Source of the DNA: Candidatus Dependentiae bacterium
Lineage (GTDB): Bacteria; Babelota; Babeliae; Babelales; JACPOV01
Direction: 5' to 3'
DNA length: 64,000 bases
Assembly (NCBI GenBank): GCA_016191325.1
Contig: JACPOV010000008.1
Span: forward strand, 445,270-509,269
The stretch's first letter is position 1; every line of letters begins with the position of its first letter. Below, piece after piece: positions 50,985 to 61,315 of this stretch. The notes under the pieces were generated by a model, which was not told where the DNA came from, did no database searches, and saw only the letters and a program-made list of their open reading frames with translations. The translations under genes and the position numbers were made by a program.

Positions 50985-52970
50985 TTAGTCTTCCAGTGGT
51001 AATCTGTCATTTTGTGAATTACTATCTTGAGTAAGATTAATTGTAGCATTTCTATATAAAGACGCAATATAACCCCTATAAGCAAGCTCTTTTTGCTGCT
51101 GGGAGAGTTCTGCCATCAATTCTTGTTTTTTTTGCGCAAAAGTGGCTTCATCGAACGGTTTCATGCTTTCAAGTTTCAAGATATAGGCACTATCACCCTG
51201 ATCGGCTGCGTGCAAAGCGCCCGGTTTTGAAAGGCTACTTATCGCACTCATTGGGAAATGCTTAGCTTCAAGTGCTTCTATCGCTTCTTTATCGTCGGGT
51301 GTTACCATACCGGTAAGTTCAACCGAACCACCAAATTCATTTTTCAAACTAGCAAGAGAAGCGGTTTTCGCTTTAGCTTGGGCATCGCGCAGCGCCTTTT
51401 TCATAGCTTTGCGTGCTTTATCGTAGTAAAGATCGTCTTCTACCTGCTTTCGTACCGTTTCCAAAGGAACTTCGGCACTTTTCTCAACCGCCGTCGTCTC
51501 AAGAATAGAGCCGATACCATCATCGCCGGTAAAGGTGGTCCATTCATGAAGTGGATTTTTGAAAATGCGCTGAGAAAGAAGACTCGCATCTTTTCTGCTT
51601 ACTTGAGCGGTACGCATAGCGCCATGATGTTTTTGTACAAATGCATCGATCGCCTCTGGTTTAGTGCGCAACTGATTTGTCAGTGCGCGACTCTCGCGAC
51701 TAAATTGCTCATCAAATTTTTGTTTTGTAAGCAATTTAACAATTTCAGGTTTTACCATGGCGAGTGTTTTATAAACCGCCGGTTTTCGACTTACTCGCTG
51801 AACCAGCTCTAGGCCAGCGTCTGTTTTAACGATATCAGAAATATCGCCATCATTTTGCAATCTAAAAGATGCCTTTTCAAGCGCTTCGTGCATTTCACCT
51901 TTTTTGAAAAAGCCAAGAAGTCCACCTTTTGAAGCAGTTGCCGCATCTTGTGAATGCTCTTTTGCAAGTTTTGCAAAGTTACCTGGAGCTAACTTCAACT
52001 CTTCTTTAATTTTCTGCATCAGTTCAAGCGCTTGATTTGGAAGTTTCTCATCCAGCTTTACTAAAATTCTACGCACTTGCACTTCTACAGGAGATTCTAG
52101 ATAATCTGGTTTGTGATCGCTGTAATATTTTTCGATCGCTTCATCAGGTACTTTCAAGCCAAATTGATCTTGCTTAAATTCATAAACTTTTGCTGTGCGT
52201 TTTTCTGGTGACCAATAACGCTTTGATGCACTATTTTGTTCAGCAAAAAATTCTTCTACTTCTTTCTGGTCGAGTGGCTTTGTGCGCAACTCTTTCAGAT
52301 ATTTATCTAATTTAAAAGTAAGCATACTATATTCGCGCGGAATGTAGCGCGCAATAAACGCGTCTTTCAAATCCTGGTTTGAAATATAGTGAGAAAGGCA
52401 AATCATATCCCGTACCATAACTCTGCGTAGTGCTTCTTCAATAGATTGTTCGAAATCTGAAAGCGTAATTCCATGAGTTTGCAAATAATAACGCAACAGA
52501 TTCATTGAAATCTGGCCACGTTGATCAACCACACTGAATGGGACCGTATCGCGCAATTCTTGAACTACAAACATAGGATCTTGCATTTTGCGCGCAAGAA
52601 AATCACCAGAAATTTTAATACCGAGTGCATCTGCAACGGTATTAAGAATAGTTTCTACAATGAGTGATTGCACCGCGAGCACGCGTGGATCTTCATTGAT
52701 ACCCATCATGCGCATCATCATTTCTGCTTGAGGGCCCATTTGTTCTTTGAAGAGCTCTATGCGTTCAGCCTCATGAACTACTTTTTGGCGAAATTGATTT
52801 ACCGAAATTGCAGCATGGTCTACCGTTCCAATAGCTGGCGCTCCGCCACTAAACCTCTTAAAGAGATTTGGCGAGAAAAGCAAACTGCCTCCGGCCATAG
52901 AAAAAAAAGTGATCCAGAGAATTGCTTTTGCAAATTTATTTTTCAACATGCGTTGTTGAGCAGATGTCAT
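50985..52970 (-). CDS. ppiD: Peptidyl-prolyl isomerase, PpiD/SurA type
   Basis: A 661-residue membrane-anchored folding factor. The N-terminal helix [18 protein letters not shown] anchors it, a SurA-N-like chaperone region follows, and a parvulin domain lies near residues 290-380 ([46 protein letters not shown]). PpiD-type proteins help fold exported proteins at the translocon. RBS AAAGG. The operon with recA is unusual. Family certain, exact name less so. Confidence 0.88.
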   Translation of the reverse strand: MTSAQQRMLKNKFAKAILWITFFSMAGGSLLFSPNLFKRFSGGAPAIGTVDHAAISVNQFRQKVVHEAERIELFKEQMGPQAEMMMRMMGINEDPRVLAVQSLIVETILNTVADALGIKISGDFLARKMQDPMFVVQELRDTVPFSVVDQRGQISMNLLRYYLQTHGITLSDFEQSIEEALRRVMVRDMICLSHYISNQDLKDAFIARYIPREYSMLTFKLDKYLKELRTKPLDQKEVEEFFAEQNSASKRYWSPEKRTAKVYEFKQDQFGLKVPDEAIEKYYSDHKPDYLESPVEVQVRRILVKLDEKLPNQALELMQKIKEELKLAPGNFAKLAKEHSQDAATASKGGLLGFFKKGEMHEALEKASFRLQNDGDISDIVKTDAGLELVQRVSRKPAVYKTLAMVKPEIVKLLTKQKFDEQFSRESRALTNQLRTKPEAIDAFVQKHHGAMRTAQVSRKDASLLSQRIFKNPLHEWTTFTGDDGIGSILETTAVEKSAEVPLETVRKQVEDDLYYDKARKAMKKALRDAQAKAKTASLASLKNEFGGSVELTGMVTPDDKEAIEALEAKHFPMSAISSLSKPGALHAADQGDSAYILKLESMKPFDEATFAQKKQELMAELSQQQKELAYRGYIASLYRNATINLTQDSNSQNDRLPLED

Positions 52971-52983
52971 GATTTACTACCTT

Positions 52984-53610
52984 TCATTGAGTGCGATTTT
53001 TTGTTTGGAGTATCTGCACTTTTTTCAACGATGGTTCGGTTATTTTTATTGAACTAATAAGTGCTTCTACCTCAGGCCTTGTTGTATATGATGCCGTGTT
53101 GACCGTATACCAAGTTTTTGTGATCGGTTTACCGTCACGCGAACGACCTGAGCTTACTCGTTTTACTATCGTAGTTGCAATTCCTCTTTTTTGCAATCGG
53201 GCAACTAAAACTTGCGCGTCTTTTTGTACGTTTGATCTCATTAACTGAGCATAATAAAAGATGGCCGGTTCTGCACTTGCATCAATCTTTGGATGAGGAA
53301 TATCATGATGCGCAGCTAGATCTTGAGTCGTTACTTCTTCTTTGTTATCAGCACTATCAAGCACCGTTTGTTCTGTGCCATACAGTGTTGTCATCGAATG
53401 GTGCAAGCGATCGGCAAATGATTGTTCGTTTACATCATGCGTAAACATATCAACTGCTGCTTTTTTACCCATTAAATAACCGGCGCAAAATACACCAATC
53501 AATAACACTATCAGCAAAGATGTTGCAACGGCTGTTTGAGTTCTATCAAGTATCACACAAGGATCTTGATGGCAGTTACAAGTACAATTTATATCATGTA
53601 AATCTTTCAT
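52984..53610 (-). CDS. Membrane protein with C-terminal SPOR-like domain
   Basis: A 208-residue protein with a Cys-rich N-terminus (CTCNCHQDPC), one membrane helix (VATSLLIVLLIGVFCAGYLMG) and a C-terminal domain resembling SPOR: YAQLMRS, DAQVLVARLQKRGIATTI, TWYTVNTASY. SPOR domains bind denuded septal peptidoglycan. The resemblance is moderate. It overlaps miaA by 4 bp. The N-terminal Cys cluster is unusual. Confidence 0.72.
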   Translation of the reverse strand: MKDLHDINCTCNCHQDPCVILDRTQTAVATSLLIVLLIGVFCAGYLMGKKAAVDMFTHDVNEQSFADRLHHSMTTLYGTEQTVLDSADNKEEVTTQDLAAHHDIPHPKIDASAEPAIFYYAQLMRSNVQKDAQVLVARLQKRGIATTIVKRVSSGRSRDGKPITKTWYTVNTASYTTRPEVEALISSIKITEPSLKKVQILQTKNRTQ

Positions 53611-54626
53611 AATAATCCTTTTTTTTGTGCGATCATTTCACTAATATATAACGCCGCCTGGCCAGTATTGGTAGATGTTAAGTTTATTGGTATGATTGGC
53701 GGCCCATCTTCAAGGCTTGCAAGAGTACGTACCATCATCGCGCCAAACGTAAGTTGTCGCTTTGCATAATTACGCGTTTTTTTCGCGATCGTTTCGCGCA
53801 GCATTGTGTACGCACGAACTGAATGGTCTGCATTGTGTACAAAGCGCACAACGTCATCGTACCCAAGAATTTTTTTTTGCGATACAAACTGCTGCCATTC
53901 TGGCGAAAGCCCCTGCACTTCTTTTATCCAGTTAAAAGCTGCGCCATTAGACGCTGCCAGCATTTGATCTGCGCGCTGATTTATCCGGGCATAAAGATCT
54001 TCTCGTTCTCTCGTAACCATTATAAAAATGTACGGCCCGAACGGATGATATTGTGGCCGAGAAGAAGATGGAAGTTGGCCAGTATCGTACCAAATATCGA
54101 GTGCCCGTTTTATCCGATACTCATCATTATGATGAATCGCGCGGGCACGAACCGGATCGATCTGTTCAAGAAGCTCCCAAGAATAAGGTGGTCGATCAGC
54201 AATTGGCATACTTTTGGTATGCATAGGTTCGTTCATTGGAAAAAGAAGGGACATACAATAAAAGCCGCTACCGCCAACAATAATTGGCACTTTTTTACTG
54301 TGCTCAGCCTGTTTTATTGCTTGTATCGCTAAGTGATCATACTCAACCGCAGTAATTGGCCGCGGCTGAGAAACAATATCAAACAATGCGTGTGGAATAT
54401 CCAATTGGTCGAGTGATGGTTTTGCCGTTCCTATCGAAAGTGGTTCATAAAATTGTCCCAAATCACAATTGATCATCACACCATTCATCAAGCGCGCAAG
54501 TTCGATCGCCAAATCGGTTTTACCAACGGCGGTCGGCCCATAAATAATAATCGCAGGTTGTTTCTGCGATATTTTTTGCCATTGACGATCAAGTAGATGC
54601 GGGCAAGTTTTTTTTATGGTGCTCAT
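53607..54626 (-). CDS. miaA: tRNA dimethylallyltransferase
   Basis: Adds dimethylallyl to A37 of UNN-decoding tRNAs. The 339 residues contain the P-loop YGPTAVGKTDLAIELA, NCDLGQFYEPLSIGTAKP, PHALFDIV, and later GGSGFYCMSL and KKTRNYAKRQLTF. It lies 3 bp after carD and overlaps the next gene by 4 bp. Confidence 0.95.
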   Translation of the reverse strand: MSTIKKTCPHLLDRQWQKISQKQPAIIIYGPTAVGKTDLAIELARLMNGVMINCDLGQFYEPLSIGTAKPSLDQLDIPHALFDIVSQPRPITAVEYDHLAIQAIKQAEHSKKVPIIVGGSGFYCMSLLFPMNEPMHTKSMPIADRPPYSWELLEQIDPVRARAIHHNDEYRIKRALDIWYDTGQLPSSSRPQYHPFGPYIFIMVTREREDLYARINQRADQMLAASNGAAFNWIKEVQGLSPEWQQFVSQKKILGYDDVVRFVHNADHSVRAYTMLRETIAKKTRNYAKRQLTFGAMMVRTLASLEDGPPIIPINLTSTNTGQAALYISEMIAQKKGLL

Positions 54627-54629
54627 ACG

Positions 54630-55163
54630 TTAGAGTATTTGTTGTGATGCTTTGTGGCCAATCGATCCAAAAAAAGACCGTAAATGTTCTATAGCTTTTT
54701 CTTCACCAATTTTTTGCACATGCGCAATTTCTTGCGCCAAAAGCATTTCAGCTTGCAGCAAAAGATTCTTTTCGCAAAAAGAAAGCTCTTTATTGAGTTC
54801 TATAGATTTTAGATCTCGATAAATTTCAGCAGTTGCTCTCAGATTATTTTCTTTGAGTTTTCCCTGATACGCCTTATTTCTGTGCTTCCAATTACTTGTC
54901 ACTTGCTGATGGGCTTTTCTGGGAGATGGCTGAGAAAGTAATTCAAAAACTACTTCAATACTATCTTGAGAGCTGAGTGGGCGAATGCCATTCACCTCAA
55001 GACTATTAACCGGCACCAAAATTGTCATCTCTTTATTTATGAATCTCAATTCATAAAGAGTTGTTGTTTTTCCAGAAATAACTTTTTCTACAATACGATT
55101 AATTTTGGCGACACCATGTCCCGGGTATACAACTTTTTCGTTCAGTTCAAAACGAACCATCAT
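54630..55163 (-). CDS. carD: CarD-family transcriptional regulator
   Basis: A 177-residue RNA polymerase-binding regulator. ATG 55163 is chosen because GGGAG lies 5 bases upstream; an ATG at 55199 would add residues absent from the family. The CarD domain is clear: VRFELNEKVVYPGHGVAKI, YELRFINKEMTILVPVNSLEVNGIR, then helices with a trailing FFG. CarD stabilises open promoter complexes, notably at rRNA promoters. First gene of the leftward operon. Confidence 0.93.
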   Translation of the reverse strand: MMVRFELNEKVVYPGHGVAKINRIVEKVISGKTTTLYELRFINKEMTILVPVNSLEVNGIRPLSSQDSIEVVFELLSQPSPRKAHQQVTSNWKHRNKAYQGKLKENNLRATAEIYRDLKSIELNKELSFCEKNLLLQAEMLLAQEIAHVQKIGEEKAIEHLRSFFGSIGHKASQQIL

Positions 55164-55199
55164 ACGTACTCCCTTTTCTGTAAGCACGTGCATTAACAC

Positions 55200-55617
55200 A
55201 CCTACCGAAAAAGCTTTACCTGTTGCTTATAGTCTAGCACAAACGAACGCGATTTAAAATTGTTCCGAGATACTCATCGAAAAAAAGTTTTAATTGGTTT
55301 TAAAATTTAACAACTGCTGCGCGAAAAAAAACAATCTCGACGTTGAGCTAAAATAAATGTTTTAAATCAACGCCTTGTATTTAGCAAAGAAAAGCGAATC
55401 GTTTGCCATTGGCCAATTTTAATCGATGAAATAATTTTCCACACTTTTATTTCCACAATTTGAAACAATTTAATATTTCCCACATTCCCTTTTTGCCTGT
55501 GCATTAACAACACCCCTCGCAATCGCCTTGCTAGATCAGCAATAATAAAGTATTCTTTATTACAAGTATCAAATATAAAACAAGACAACGCCTTTAAGGA
55601 CTTATGGAGTAAAATCG
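55200..55617. other. Divergent AT-rich gap with DnaA-box-like sites
   Basis: A 418-bp gap between leftward carD and rightward EamA. TTTTCCACA at 55435-55443 fits TTWTNCACA; ATTTCCACA at 55449-55457 is a near match. The surrounding region is very AT-rich. No RNA gene is recognised. It might be an origin-like region or just promoter space for both directions. Confidence 0.4.
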
Positions 55618-56481
55618 GTGTTTTTGCTTATTTCTACCTTCTTTCTACTTGCTTCTGCCATTATTGCCAACAAGTTTGCGTTGAGCGTTCTTTCGCCGAT
55701 GGCGCTTGTTGCGATTCGGATGTTGGGCGGCGGCTTGGTACTTTTATGGCAAGAGCGATCGTCTCTTAAAGCGATCAAGAATTTTATTTTTCCACTCACC
55801 CTTATTGCGCTTTGCACCACCTTCATTAATTCACTTCTAAAAGCGTACGCTCTGCAACACCTCCCATCAAGTAAAGCAGCTCTCATCGCCGGACTCGATC
55901 CGATTATTACGGCGATGATCGCTTTTGTGATGTTTCGAGAATCACTCAATGCCCAACAACTTCTTGCAATTGGCCTGGCAATGATCGGCAGTGCATCACT
56001 TTGCTATGATGGTATTTCAGGATGGAGTACTATAGCTCCGATCGCTAGTTGTGCAGCATTTGCCGCAATAGTAATTGGCAGGTATGGCTGGATTAAGGCA
56101 CAAAAGATTTTGGTCGATGCACATCTTACCCCACGGCAACTCAATGCTGGTATGATGGTTATTTCCGGATCGATCGCACTCGCATGGCTTATGGCAAGCC
56201 CAACCGACTTTTTTTCACAACTTTCAAATCTTAATTCGGTCAACCTAATTTTTGCGCTGCTCTATACCACGGTTATCGGAAATGTTTTAGCGTACCCACT
56301 CTATGCATCACTCCTTAAAAAATATTCAGCGACGCTTCTTTCTCTCTTTGGTTTTTTAATTCCGCTTTTTGTAACACTTCTAGCAATTCCGCTTCTTTCG
56401 GAAACCTGCACAAGCAGAGTGATTATATCAGGAGCGATAATGTTTGCCGGCGTCGCACTATTTATAAAAGCATCAAAATAA
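55618..56481 (+). CDS. EamA/DMT-family transporter
   Basis: A 287-residue membrane protein of about ten helices in two EamA repeats (FALSVLSPMALVAIRMLGGG, LLIALCTTF-like; AGLDPIITAMIAFVMFRESL, VIGNVLAYPLYASLLK). Family members export or import metabolites. The start GTG 55618 has GGAG 8 bases upstream. The cargo is unknown. Confidence 0.87.
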   Translation: MFLLISTFFLLASAIIANKFALSVLSPMALVAIRMLGGGLVLLWQERSSLKAIKNFIFPLTLIALCTTFINSLLKAYALQHLPSSKAALIAGLDPIITAMIAFVMFRESLNAQQLLAIGLAMIGSASLCYDGISGWSTIAPIASCAAFAAIVIGRYGWIKAQKILVDAHLTPRQLNAGMMVISGSIALAWLMASPTDFFSQLSNLNSVNLIFALLYTTVIGNVLAYPLYASLLKKYSATLLSLFGFLIPLFVTLLAIPLLSETCTSRVIISGAIMFAGVALFIKASK

Positions 56482-56640
56482 GTATTCTTTGTGTGCCTTG
56501 TTTACCAAGTTGCTATTTAGTTCTTTTCCCACCATATCCCCAACGTACTCAATGCGCGCAACGCCTATTCCATTGAACCCATCTCATCCATCCAGATAAG
56601 ATTAAAAATGGGAAGATACTTTTAACTGGGGGAGTCCGCT

Positions 56641-57282
56641 ATGCGCAAGCATGCCTTTATTACTATAATCCTTATCTTGGCAACGCTATTGATAGCTATG
56701 CGGTACAAGCCGCTTCAGACGATGACCAAGGCTCGACCTTTCAGCAGTACCTTAATACGCCCCATAAGCACACAAGTACCTCGTACATTTTTAAATTTAC
56801 GCAGGGCTACCATTTTCTCAGCACCGATAGCAGCATTAATGGCACAGATAGCCGCAAGTTCGGCACTTCGTGGGCGCTTTGATTCTTATTTTCAATATGG
56901 AATCATCAAGACCGAACCGATAGAACTCATGAATGCTATCGATACGATCGATGCGCAGAAAGTAGGCGATCTTATCGCAGCAGATTCATCGGTAGTAACT
57001 TATTCAACACTCATTGATAAACTTATTGGACTCAAGAATCGAGTTATGACCGATCAGTTAACGCCAGATGAAGAGAAACGGGCACTCGCCATTATGACCG
57101 CTATAAATTGTGCATTATCCAATGCTGTAACTCAAGCAAAGATGGTGGGCTACACTTTCTCAGCTGCACAGATAGAAAAAATGATGTTTCAAGCATGGGA
57201 TATTGAGTTTAAGACGAACAACTATTTGAATTATAGAGCTGCGCGCAGGCGTGATGTAGAGCGCAATAAGAGATGGTTTTGA
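56641..57282 (+). CDS. Secreted or membrane-anchored protein of unknown function
   Basis: A 213-residue protein with an N-terminal hydrophobic segment (AFITIILILATLLIAM), a basic stretch, another moderately hydrophobic segment (TIFSAPIAALMAQIAASSA) and a helical C-terminal part (DQLTPDEEKRALAIMTAI). No domain recognised. RBS GGGGGAG. A long gap follows. Confidence 0.72.
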   Translation: MRKHAFITIILILATLLIAMRYKPLQTMTKARPFSSTLIRPISTQVPRTFLNLRRATIFSAPIAALMAQIAASSALRGRFDSYFQYGIIKTEPIELMNAIDTIDAQKVGDLIAADSSVVTYSTLIDKLIGLKNRVMTDQLTPDEEKRALAIMTAINCALSNAVTQAKMVGYTFSAAQIEKMMFQAWDIEFKTNNYLNYRAARRRDVERNKRWF

Positions 57283-58052
57283 GCCGAGTGCAGATTAAGT
57301 ACGATCTGTATGCGCAAAAAGACAAGGGCAGAGTGCGCGCCGCGCCCTCCTTCCCCTTTCAGGAATTTCTTGTTCTTGTTATTCGATATCGTTGTTTCAA
57401 AAACCAAAAATAGTAATAACGTTCTATTGGTTAAGGAGCGTTAGAAGAACAAAGGACGTTCTTTCGCGTGAATGTTTAAAGGAGAGTAGTAATGGGGCTT
57501 ATTGCGCGCGTGTACGTTCTCGTGTGTGCGTGTGTTTGCGTGTGCCAGAATGAATGAGGATAGGTTCCTAAATAAGGTGTAATGAATTGTTCCTTATATA
57601 GTATATACAGCTATATCCTTTTTTTTCCTTTCCTTTTTAATTTAACTACTTTCTTAGCTGCGCTATTTGAACGCAGTCAAGGCCAGCAGCCCCTTGTAAC
57701 ACATCGAAGCTGTGAAGGCTGCCTGGACGAAGACGGAGTGCCTCGCGCGGCCGTGGAACAAAAAGGGCTGGTCACGGAGCCGCCCCGCGTTCTCACCGAA
57801 GCCCATTATTGATAATTATGCGACAATAAAACCATAGGGACCTTGCCTGATAGCCAAATATCTCGATGAAATAATGGACGATTCGATAGTCGGCCCGCCG
57901 GCCTCCAAAGAAAAACGCTAAGATTGCATTGGAAAAGATGAAACTGTAGCCGTCTGAAGAGGCCCTCCAGTAGGCCCCCGGGGTACCTTCGGCAGCCAGG
58001 TACAAATGAAAGAAATCTTAGTGAATTACGCTCAGATTTTATGAGTAATTAT
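57283..58052. other. 770-bp gap with a GC-rich block
   Basis: No convincing gene. Contents in order: a 17-nt repeat with a strong RBS (57478-57494) opening a 21-codon frame to 57557 that encodes a Cys/Val-rich peptide; a GT-rich simple stretch (57505-57545); a pyrimidine-rich tract (57615-57640); then a block from about 57670 to 58005 that is clearly richer in G and C than the chromosome, with a 6-bp hairpin near its end (GTACCT/AGGTAC, 57982-58002). Frames in the block show no family signal. It could be a structured RNA, a transferred fragment or a decayed gene. Confidence 0.5.
57478..57494 (+). repeat. 17-nt exact repeat, copy 2
   Basis: AAAGGAGAGTAGTAATG is identical to 19117-19133. The ATG opens a short frame, 57492-57557. 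Confidence 0.7.
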
Positions 58053-58081
58053 TTGACATTATTTAAACTATGGTTTATAAA
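58053..58081 (+). promoter_or_regulatory. Near-consensus sigma-70 promoter of dnaK
   Basis: TTGACA at 58053-58058 and TATAAA at 58076-58081 with a 17-bp spacer, about 70 bases before the dnaK ATG. No CIRCE element is seen. Confidence 0.82.
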
Positions 58082-58153
58082 ATATACGTGAAAAGTAGTT
58101 AATACTATAGAAATAACACCTCATGAATATTGAGGGCAAAACAAGGGAAATGT

Positions 58154-60034
58154 ATGGGAAAAATTATAGGAATCGATTTAGGAACAACCAACTCTGTCGT
58201 TGCTTTCATGGAAGGCGGTAAGCCAAAGGTAATTCCAAGCAAGGATGGCGGTAATATTATTCCTTCTGTCGTTGCGTTCACTAAAGACGGTAAGCGCCTT
58301 GTAGGCACCCTAGCAAAACGCCAGGCTATCACTAACCCAGAAAACACCATTTATTCGGCTAAGCGCTTTATTGGGCATCGCTTTGAAGAAGTTCAAAATG
58401 AAGCTAAAAATATGCCGTATACGCTCGTAAAAAGAGCCAATGGTGATGTGGGCATCCTAGCACAAGGCAAAGAATATTCTCCTCAAGAAATTGCTGCGGC
58501 AGTTTTGAGCCTCATTAAGCAAACAGCTGAAGAATATTTGGGCCAAACAGTAACCGAAGCGGTTATCACCGTTCCAGCATATTTTAACGACTCGCAACGC
58601 CAAGCAACTAAAGACGCAGGAAAAATTGCAGGCCTTGAAGTAAAACGCATCATCAACGAACCAACCGCAGCTGCCCTTGCATACGGTATGGATAAGAAAA
58701 AAAGTGGCACCATAGCAGTATTCGATTTTGGTGGCGGAACATTCGATATTTCGGTGCTTGAAATTAACGATGGCGTTATTGAAGTACGTTCAACCAACGG
58801 CGATACGCATTTGGGCGGAGACGATCTTGATCAGCGCATTATCGATTATCTCGTTGATGAATTCAAAAAAGAACAGGGCATCGATCTTCGTAGCGATAAA
58901 ATGGCATTGCAGCGCTTGAAAGAAGCGGCTGAAAAAGCTAAAAAAGAATTGTCTTCAATTCCTGAAACCGATATCAACCTGCCATATATTACTGCTGATG
59001 CTTCCGGCCCAAAACATTTGAATATTAAAATTTCACGCGCAAAATTTGAATCGATTTGCCAAGATCTTTTCGACCGCTTGCTGATTCCATGCAAACGCGC
59101 AATGGCCGATGCGCAAATAGGCAACGATAGACTTGATGAAGTTATTTTGGTTGGTGGTTCAACCCGCATTCCAAAAGTACAAGATCTCGTACGCAAATTC
59201 TTTGAAAAAGAACCGAATAAATCGGTTGATCCTGATGAAGTGGTCGCAGTCGGCGCCGCAATTCAAGGCGGTATTTTAGCTGGCGAAGTTACTGATGTAC
59301 TTCTTTTGGATGTCACTCCCCTTTCACTTGGGATCGAAACTCTTGGCGGCGTTGTGGCAAAATTGATCGAACGAAACACAACTATCCCAACACGCAAGTC
59401 GCAAGTATTTTCTACCGCTGAAGATAATCAGACAGCTGTTGATATTCGTGTGTTTCAAGGTGAGCGTGAATTTGCCAAAGATAATAAAATGCTTGGCCAA
59501 TTCAGATTAGAAGGCGTTGCGCCCGCACCACGCGGCATGCCACAAATTGAAGTGACGTTCGATATCGATGCAAACGGTATTGTAAGCGTTTCTGCAAAAG
59601 ACAAAGCAACTAATAAAGAGCAAAAAATAACGATCACTTCATCAAGCGGACTTTCAAAAGAAGAAGTTGATCGCATGCTCAACGAAGCAAAAGCGCATGA
59701 AGCGGAAGATCGCAAAGCGCGCGAAACAATCGAAAAGAAAAATCGCCTTGATGGATTAATTCTTGAAATCGAGCGTTCGCTCAAAGAGAATAAAGAAAAA
59801 ATCCAAGCGAGCGATGTAGAAAATGTTGAGAAAGAGCTTGAAAAAGCGCGCGTCGTGCTCAAAGAAAAATCAACCGATGAGCAAGCGTTGCAACAAGCGA
59901 CCGATGAACTTTCTCAAACATGGTACAAAGTTGCTGAGCAACTGTATAAACAAACCGGCCCATCACAACCAGAAGCTGGTACCGATAATCAATCAGGTTC
60001 TCAGCAAGGGCCAATTGATACTGATGCACAGTAA
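58154..60034 (+). CDS. dnaK: Chaperone DnaK (Hsp70)
   Basis: ATP-dependent chaperone. The start is ATG 58154 ([18 protein letters not shown]) with AAGGGAAA upstream; 626 residues. ATPase motifs ([43 protein letters not shown]) and the substrate domain (LGIETLGGV) are intact; the tail is Gln/Gly-rich. A single gene with its own promoter and terminator; grpE and dnaJ are not adjacent. Confidence 0.98.
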   Translation: MGKIIGIDLGTTNSVVAFMEGGKPKVIPSKDGGNIIPSVVAFTKDGKRLVGTLAKRQAITNPENTIYSAKRFIGHRFEEVQNEAKNMPYTLVKRANGDVGILAQGKEYSPQEIAAAVLSLIKQTAEEYLGQTVTEAVITVPAYFNDSQRQATKDAGKIAGLEVKRIINEPTAAALAYGMDKKKSGTIAVFDFGGGTFDISVLEINDGVIEVRSTNGDTHLGGDDLDQRIIDYLVDEFKKEQGIDLRSDKMALQRLKEAAEKAKKELSSIPETDINLPYITADASGPKHLNIKISRAKFESICQDLFDRLLIPCKRAMADAQIGNDRLDEVILVGGSTRIPKVQDLVRKFFEKEPNKSVDPDEVVAVGAAIQGGILAGEVTDVLLLDVTPLSLGIETLGGVVAKLIERNTTIPTRKSQVFSTAEDNQTAVDIRVFQGEREFAKDNKMLGQFRLEGVAPAPRGMPQIEVTFDIDANGIVSVSAKDKATNKEQKITITSSSGLSKEEVDRMLNEAKAHEAEDRKARETIEKKNRLDGLILEIERSLKENKEKIQASDVENVEKELEKARVVLKEKSTDEQALQQATDELSQTWYKVAEQLYKQTGPSQPEAGTDNQSGSQQGPIDTDAQ

Positions 60035-60061
60035 AAAATGAGCTAACTTTGCAATAATAAT

Positions 60062-60095
60062 AAGGGCGCCTTTAAGAGGCGCCCTTATTTATTTA
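60062..60095 (+). terminator. Rho-independent terminator of dnaK
   Basis: AAGGGCGCC pairs with GGCGCCCTT over a 7-base loop, followed by ATTTATTT. It lies 27 bases after the dnaK stop. Confidence 0.88.
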
Positions 60096-60134
60096 AAATT
60101 AAAACGATTCTTTTTTAAAAAACATGTTCTATCT

Positions 60135-60809
60135 TTATCGTTTATTAAAAAGAAACTCATGCGCGCCTTTAAGCGCCAAGCCGGTACCGATTAAAAGAAA
60201 AGCCCTACTGAGCCATAAATAAGGCGCCACCGATTTAATAGATCGATCTTTTGCGCACGATTTACGAATGGTCAGATCCACAAACCGTTCCCCTTTTTCA
60301 TTTTTTTGTATTACCGGTACAAATTGGGTTTGAAATGATTCGTGTGGAAAAAACGATTCATGAACATTTTTAGGATCATCCATTAAGCATTCCCACTCAA
60401 CGCTATTATATATATGCGGTGGAAATTGCCATTTCCATATAATCCCACTATTTGTATATTTTTTATTTCCATACAAAAAATATTTCTGGCTTTTAAGTAC
60501 CTCTTGATCCCATTGATCGTGAGCTTTTTTTAACTGCTCGAAAGGTCTCTGCATAGTGCCAGGAAAGGTTTCATTAAATTTTTTACATACTGCTAAATGC
60601 TCGGCAAATTGCGTAATGAACGATCTAAAATTCTGCTCCTTCTGAGCAAAATATTCAATGCCTTTTTGGCCGAGAAACGCAATTACACATCCAGCAATTA
60701 TTTTGTTTTTATAAGAAATGTGCGATGGATCAAAAAGAAATTGACCCCAAAGAGAACGCGGCATTAACATAGAAATGCATATAAAGAATCCCTTCCCCAG
60801 ACTTCCCAT
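60135..60809 (-). CDS. Membrane protein of two-helix family B, distant member
   Basis: A 224-residue protein with an N-terminal leader (GFFICISMLMPRSLWG), a nearby hydrophobic segment (KIIAGCVIAFLGQKG) and a C-terminal one (LWLSRAFLLIGTGLAL). That layout matches the three genes at 61.8-63.9 kb, although sequence identity is low. RBS GGAGAG. Function unknown. Confidence 0.7.
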   Translation of the reverse strand: MGSLGKGFFICISMLMPRSLWGQFLFDPSHISYKNKIIAGCVIAFLGQKGIEYFAQKEQNFRSFITQFAEHLAVCKKFNETFPGTMQRPFEQLKKAHDQWDQEVLKSQKYFLYGNKKYTNSGIIWKWQFPPHIYNSVEWECLMDDPKNVHESFFPHESFQTQFVPVIQKNEKGERFVDLTIRKSCAKDRSIKSVAPYLWLSRAFLLIGTGLALKGAHEFLFNKR

Positions 60810-60824
60810 AGCTCTCCATAATGA

Positions 60825-60849
60825 AAGAACGCCCGAATTGAGCGTTCTT
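60825..60849 (-). terminator. Hairpin, probable minus-strand terminator
   Basis: AAGAACGC pairs with GCGTTCTT around a 9-base loop, downstream of the gene ending at 60922. T-content is modest. Confidence 0.55.
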
Positions 60850-60921
60850 CATAATAATCTCAAAATAGTCTCGCTTATGGCAAGAAACAAACTCGATAAA
60901 AAGTGTTTCAGCCGCACTTAT

Positions 60922-61278
60922 CTACTGAACAATGCACTTTTTCTTACCCAGCGCTTCTATTTGTTTATCATCGCTAAATTGTTCAATGATCCATTTGTCA
61001 TCTTTCTTATGAAGATAAGTCATTGCATCATCATTAGCAATCGTGATCAATGAAACTTCGTTAAACGGTTCCTCGCCCATCTCTTTTACGCTTTTGGGTG
61101 CTTCGACAGCAAGTAACTCTTTTTTTGCATTATGGTAAGTTACCGTACAGTCGCTCACCCCCTCTGCACTCTTGATAAATTGCAGAACTGCAAGTTCCTT
61201 ACCATGGATAACCGTTTTTCCCGCATGGCAATTAATAACACACATAAGTAGCGTTAGAAAAATGATATTTTTTGGCAT
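60922..61278 (-). CDS. Small secreted protein, family C
   Basis: A 118-residue protein with a signal peptide (MPKNIIFLTLLMCVINCHA). The mature part has Cys near the middle and near the end (KKKCIVQ). Layout and ending match the next gene (KKCTIL), suggesting paralogues. No domain recognised. Confidence 0.75.
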   Translation of the reverse strand: MPKNIIFLTLLMCVINCHAGKTVIHGKELAVLQFIKSAEGVSDCTVTYHNAKKELLAVEAPKSVKEMGEEPFNEVSLITIANDDAMTYLHKKDDKWIIEQFSDDKQIEALGKKKCIVQ

Positions 61279-61315
61279 AAAAACCCCTGATTAAAAATTA
61301 GCGTTTGTTAATAGA

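Noticed and set aside
57582..57812. 76-residue frame on the plus strand in the GC-rich block
   Set aside because: Hydrophobic start comes from the pyrimidine tract, no RBS, and no recognisable domain.
57793..58005. 70-residue frame on the minus strand in the GC-rich block
   Set aside because: No RBS, no family signal, aromatic-rich composition typical of chance frames in GC-rich non-coding sequence.
58053..58153. CIRCE operator upstream of dnaK
   Set aside because: No TTAGCACTC-N9-GAGTGCTAA pattern or close variant is visible.
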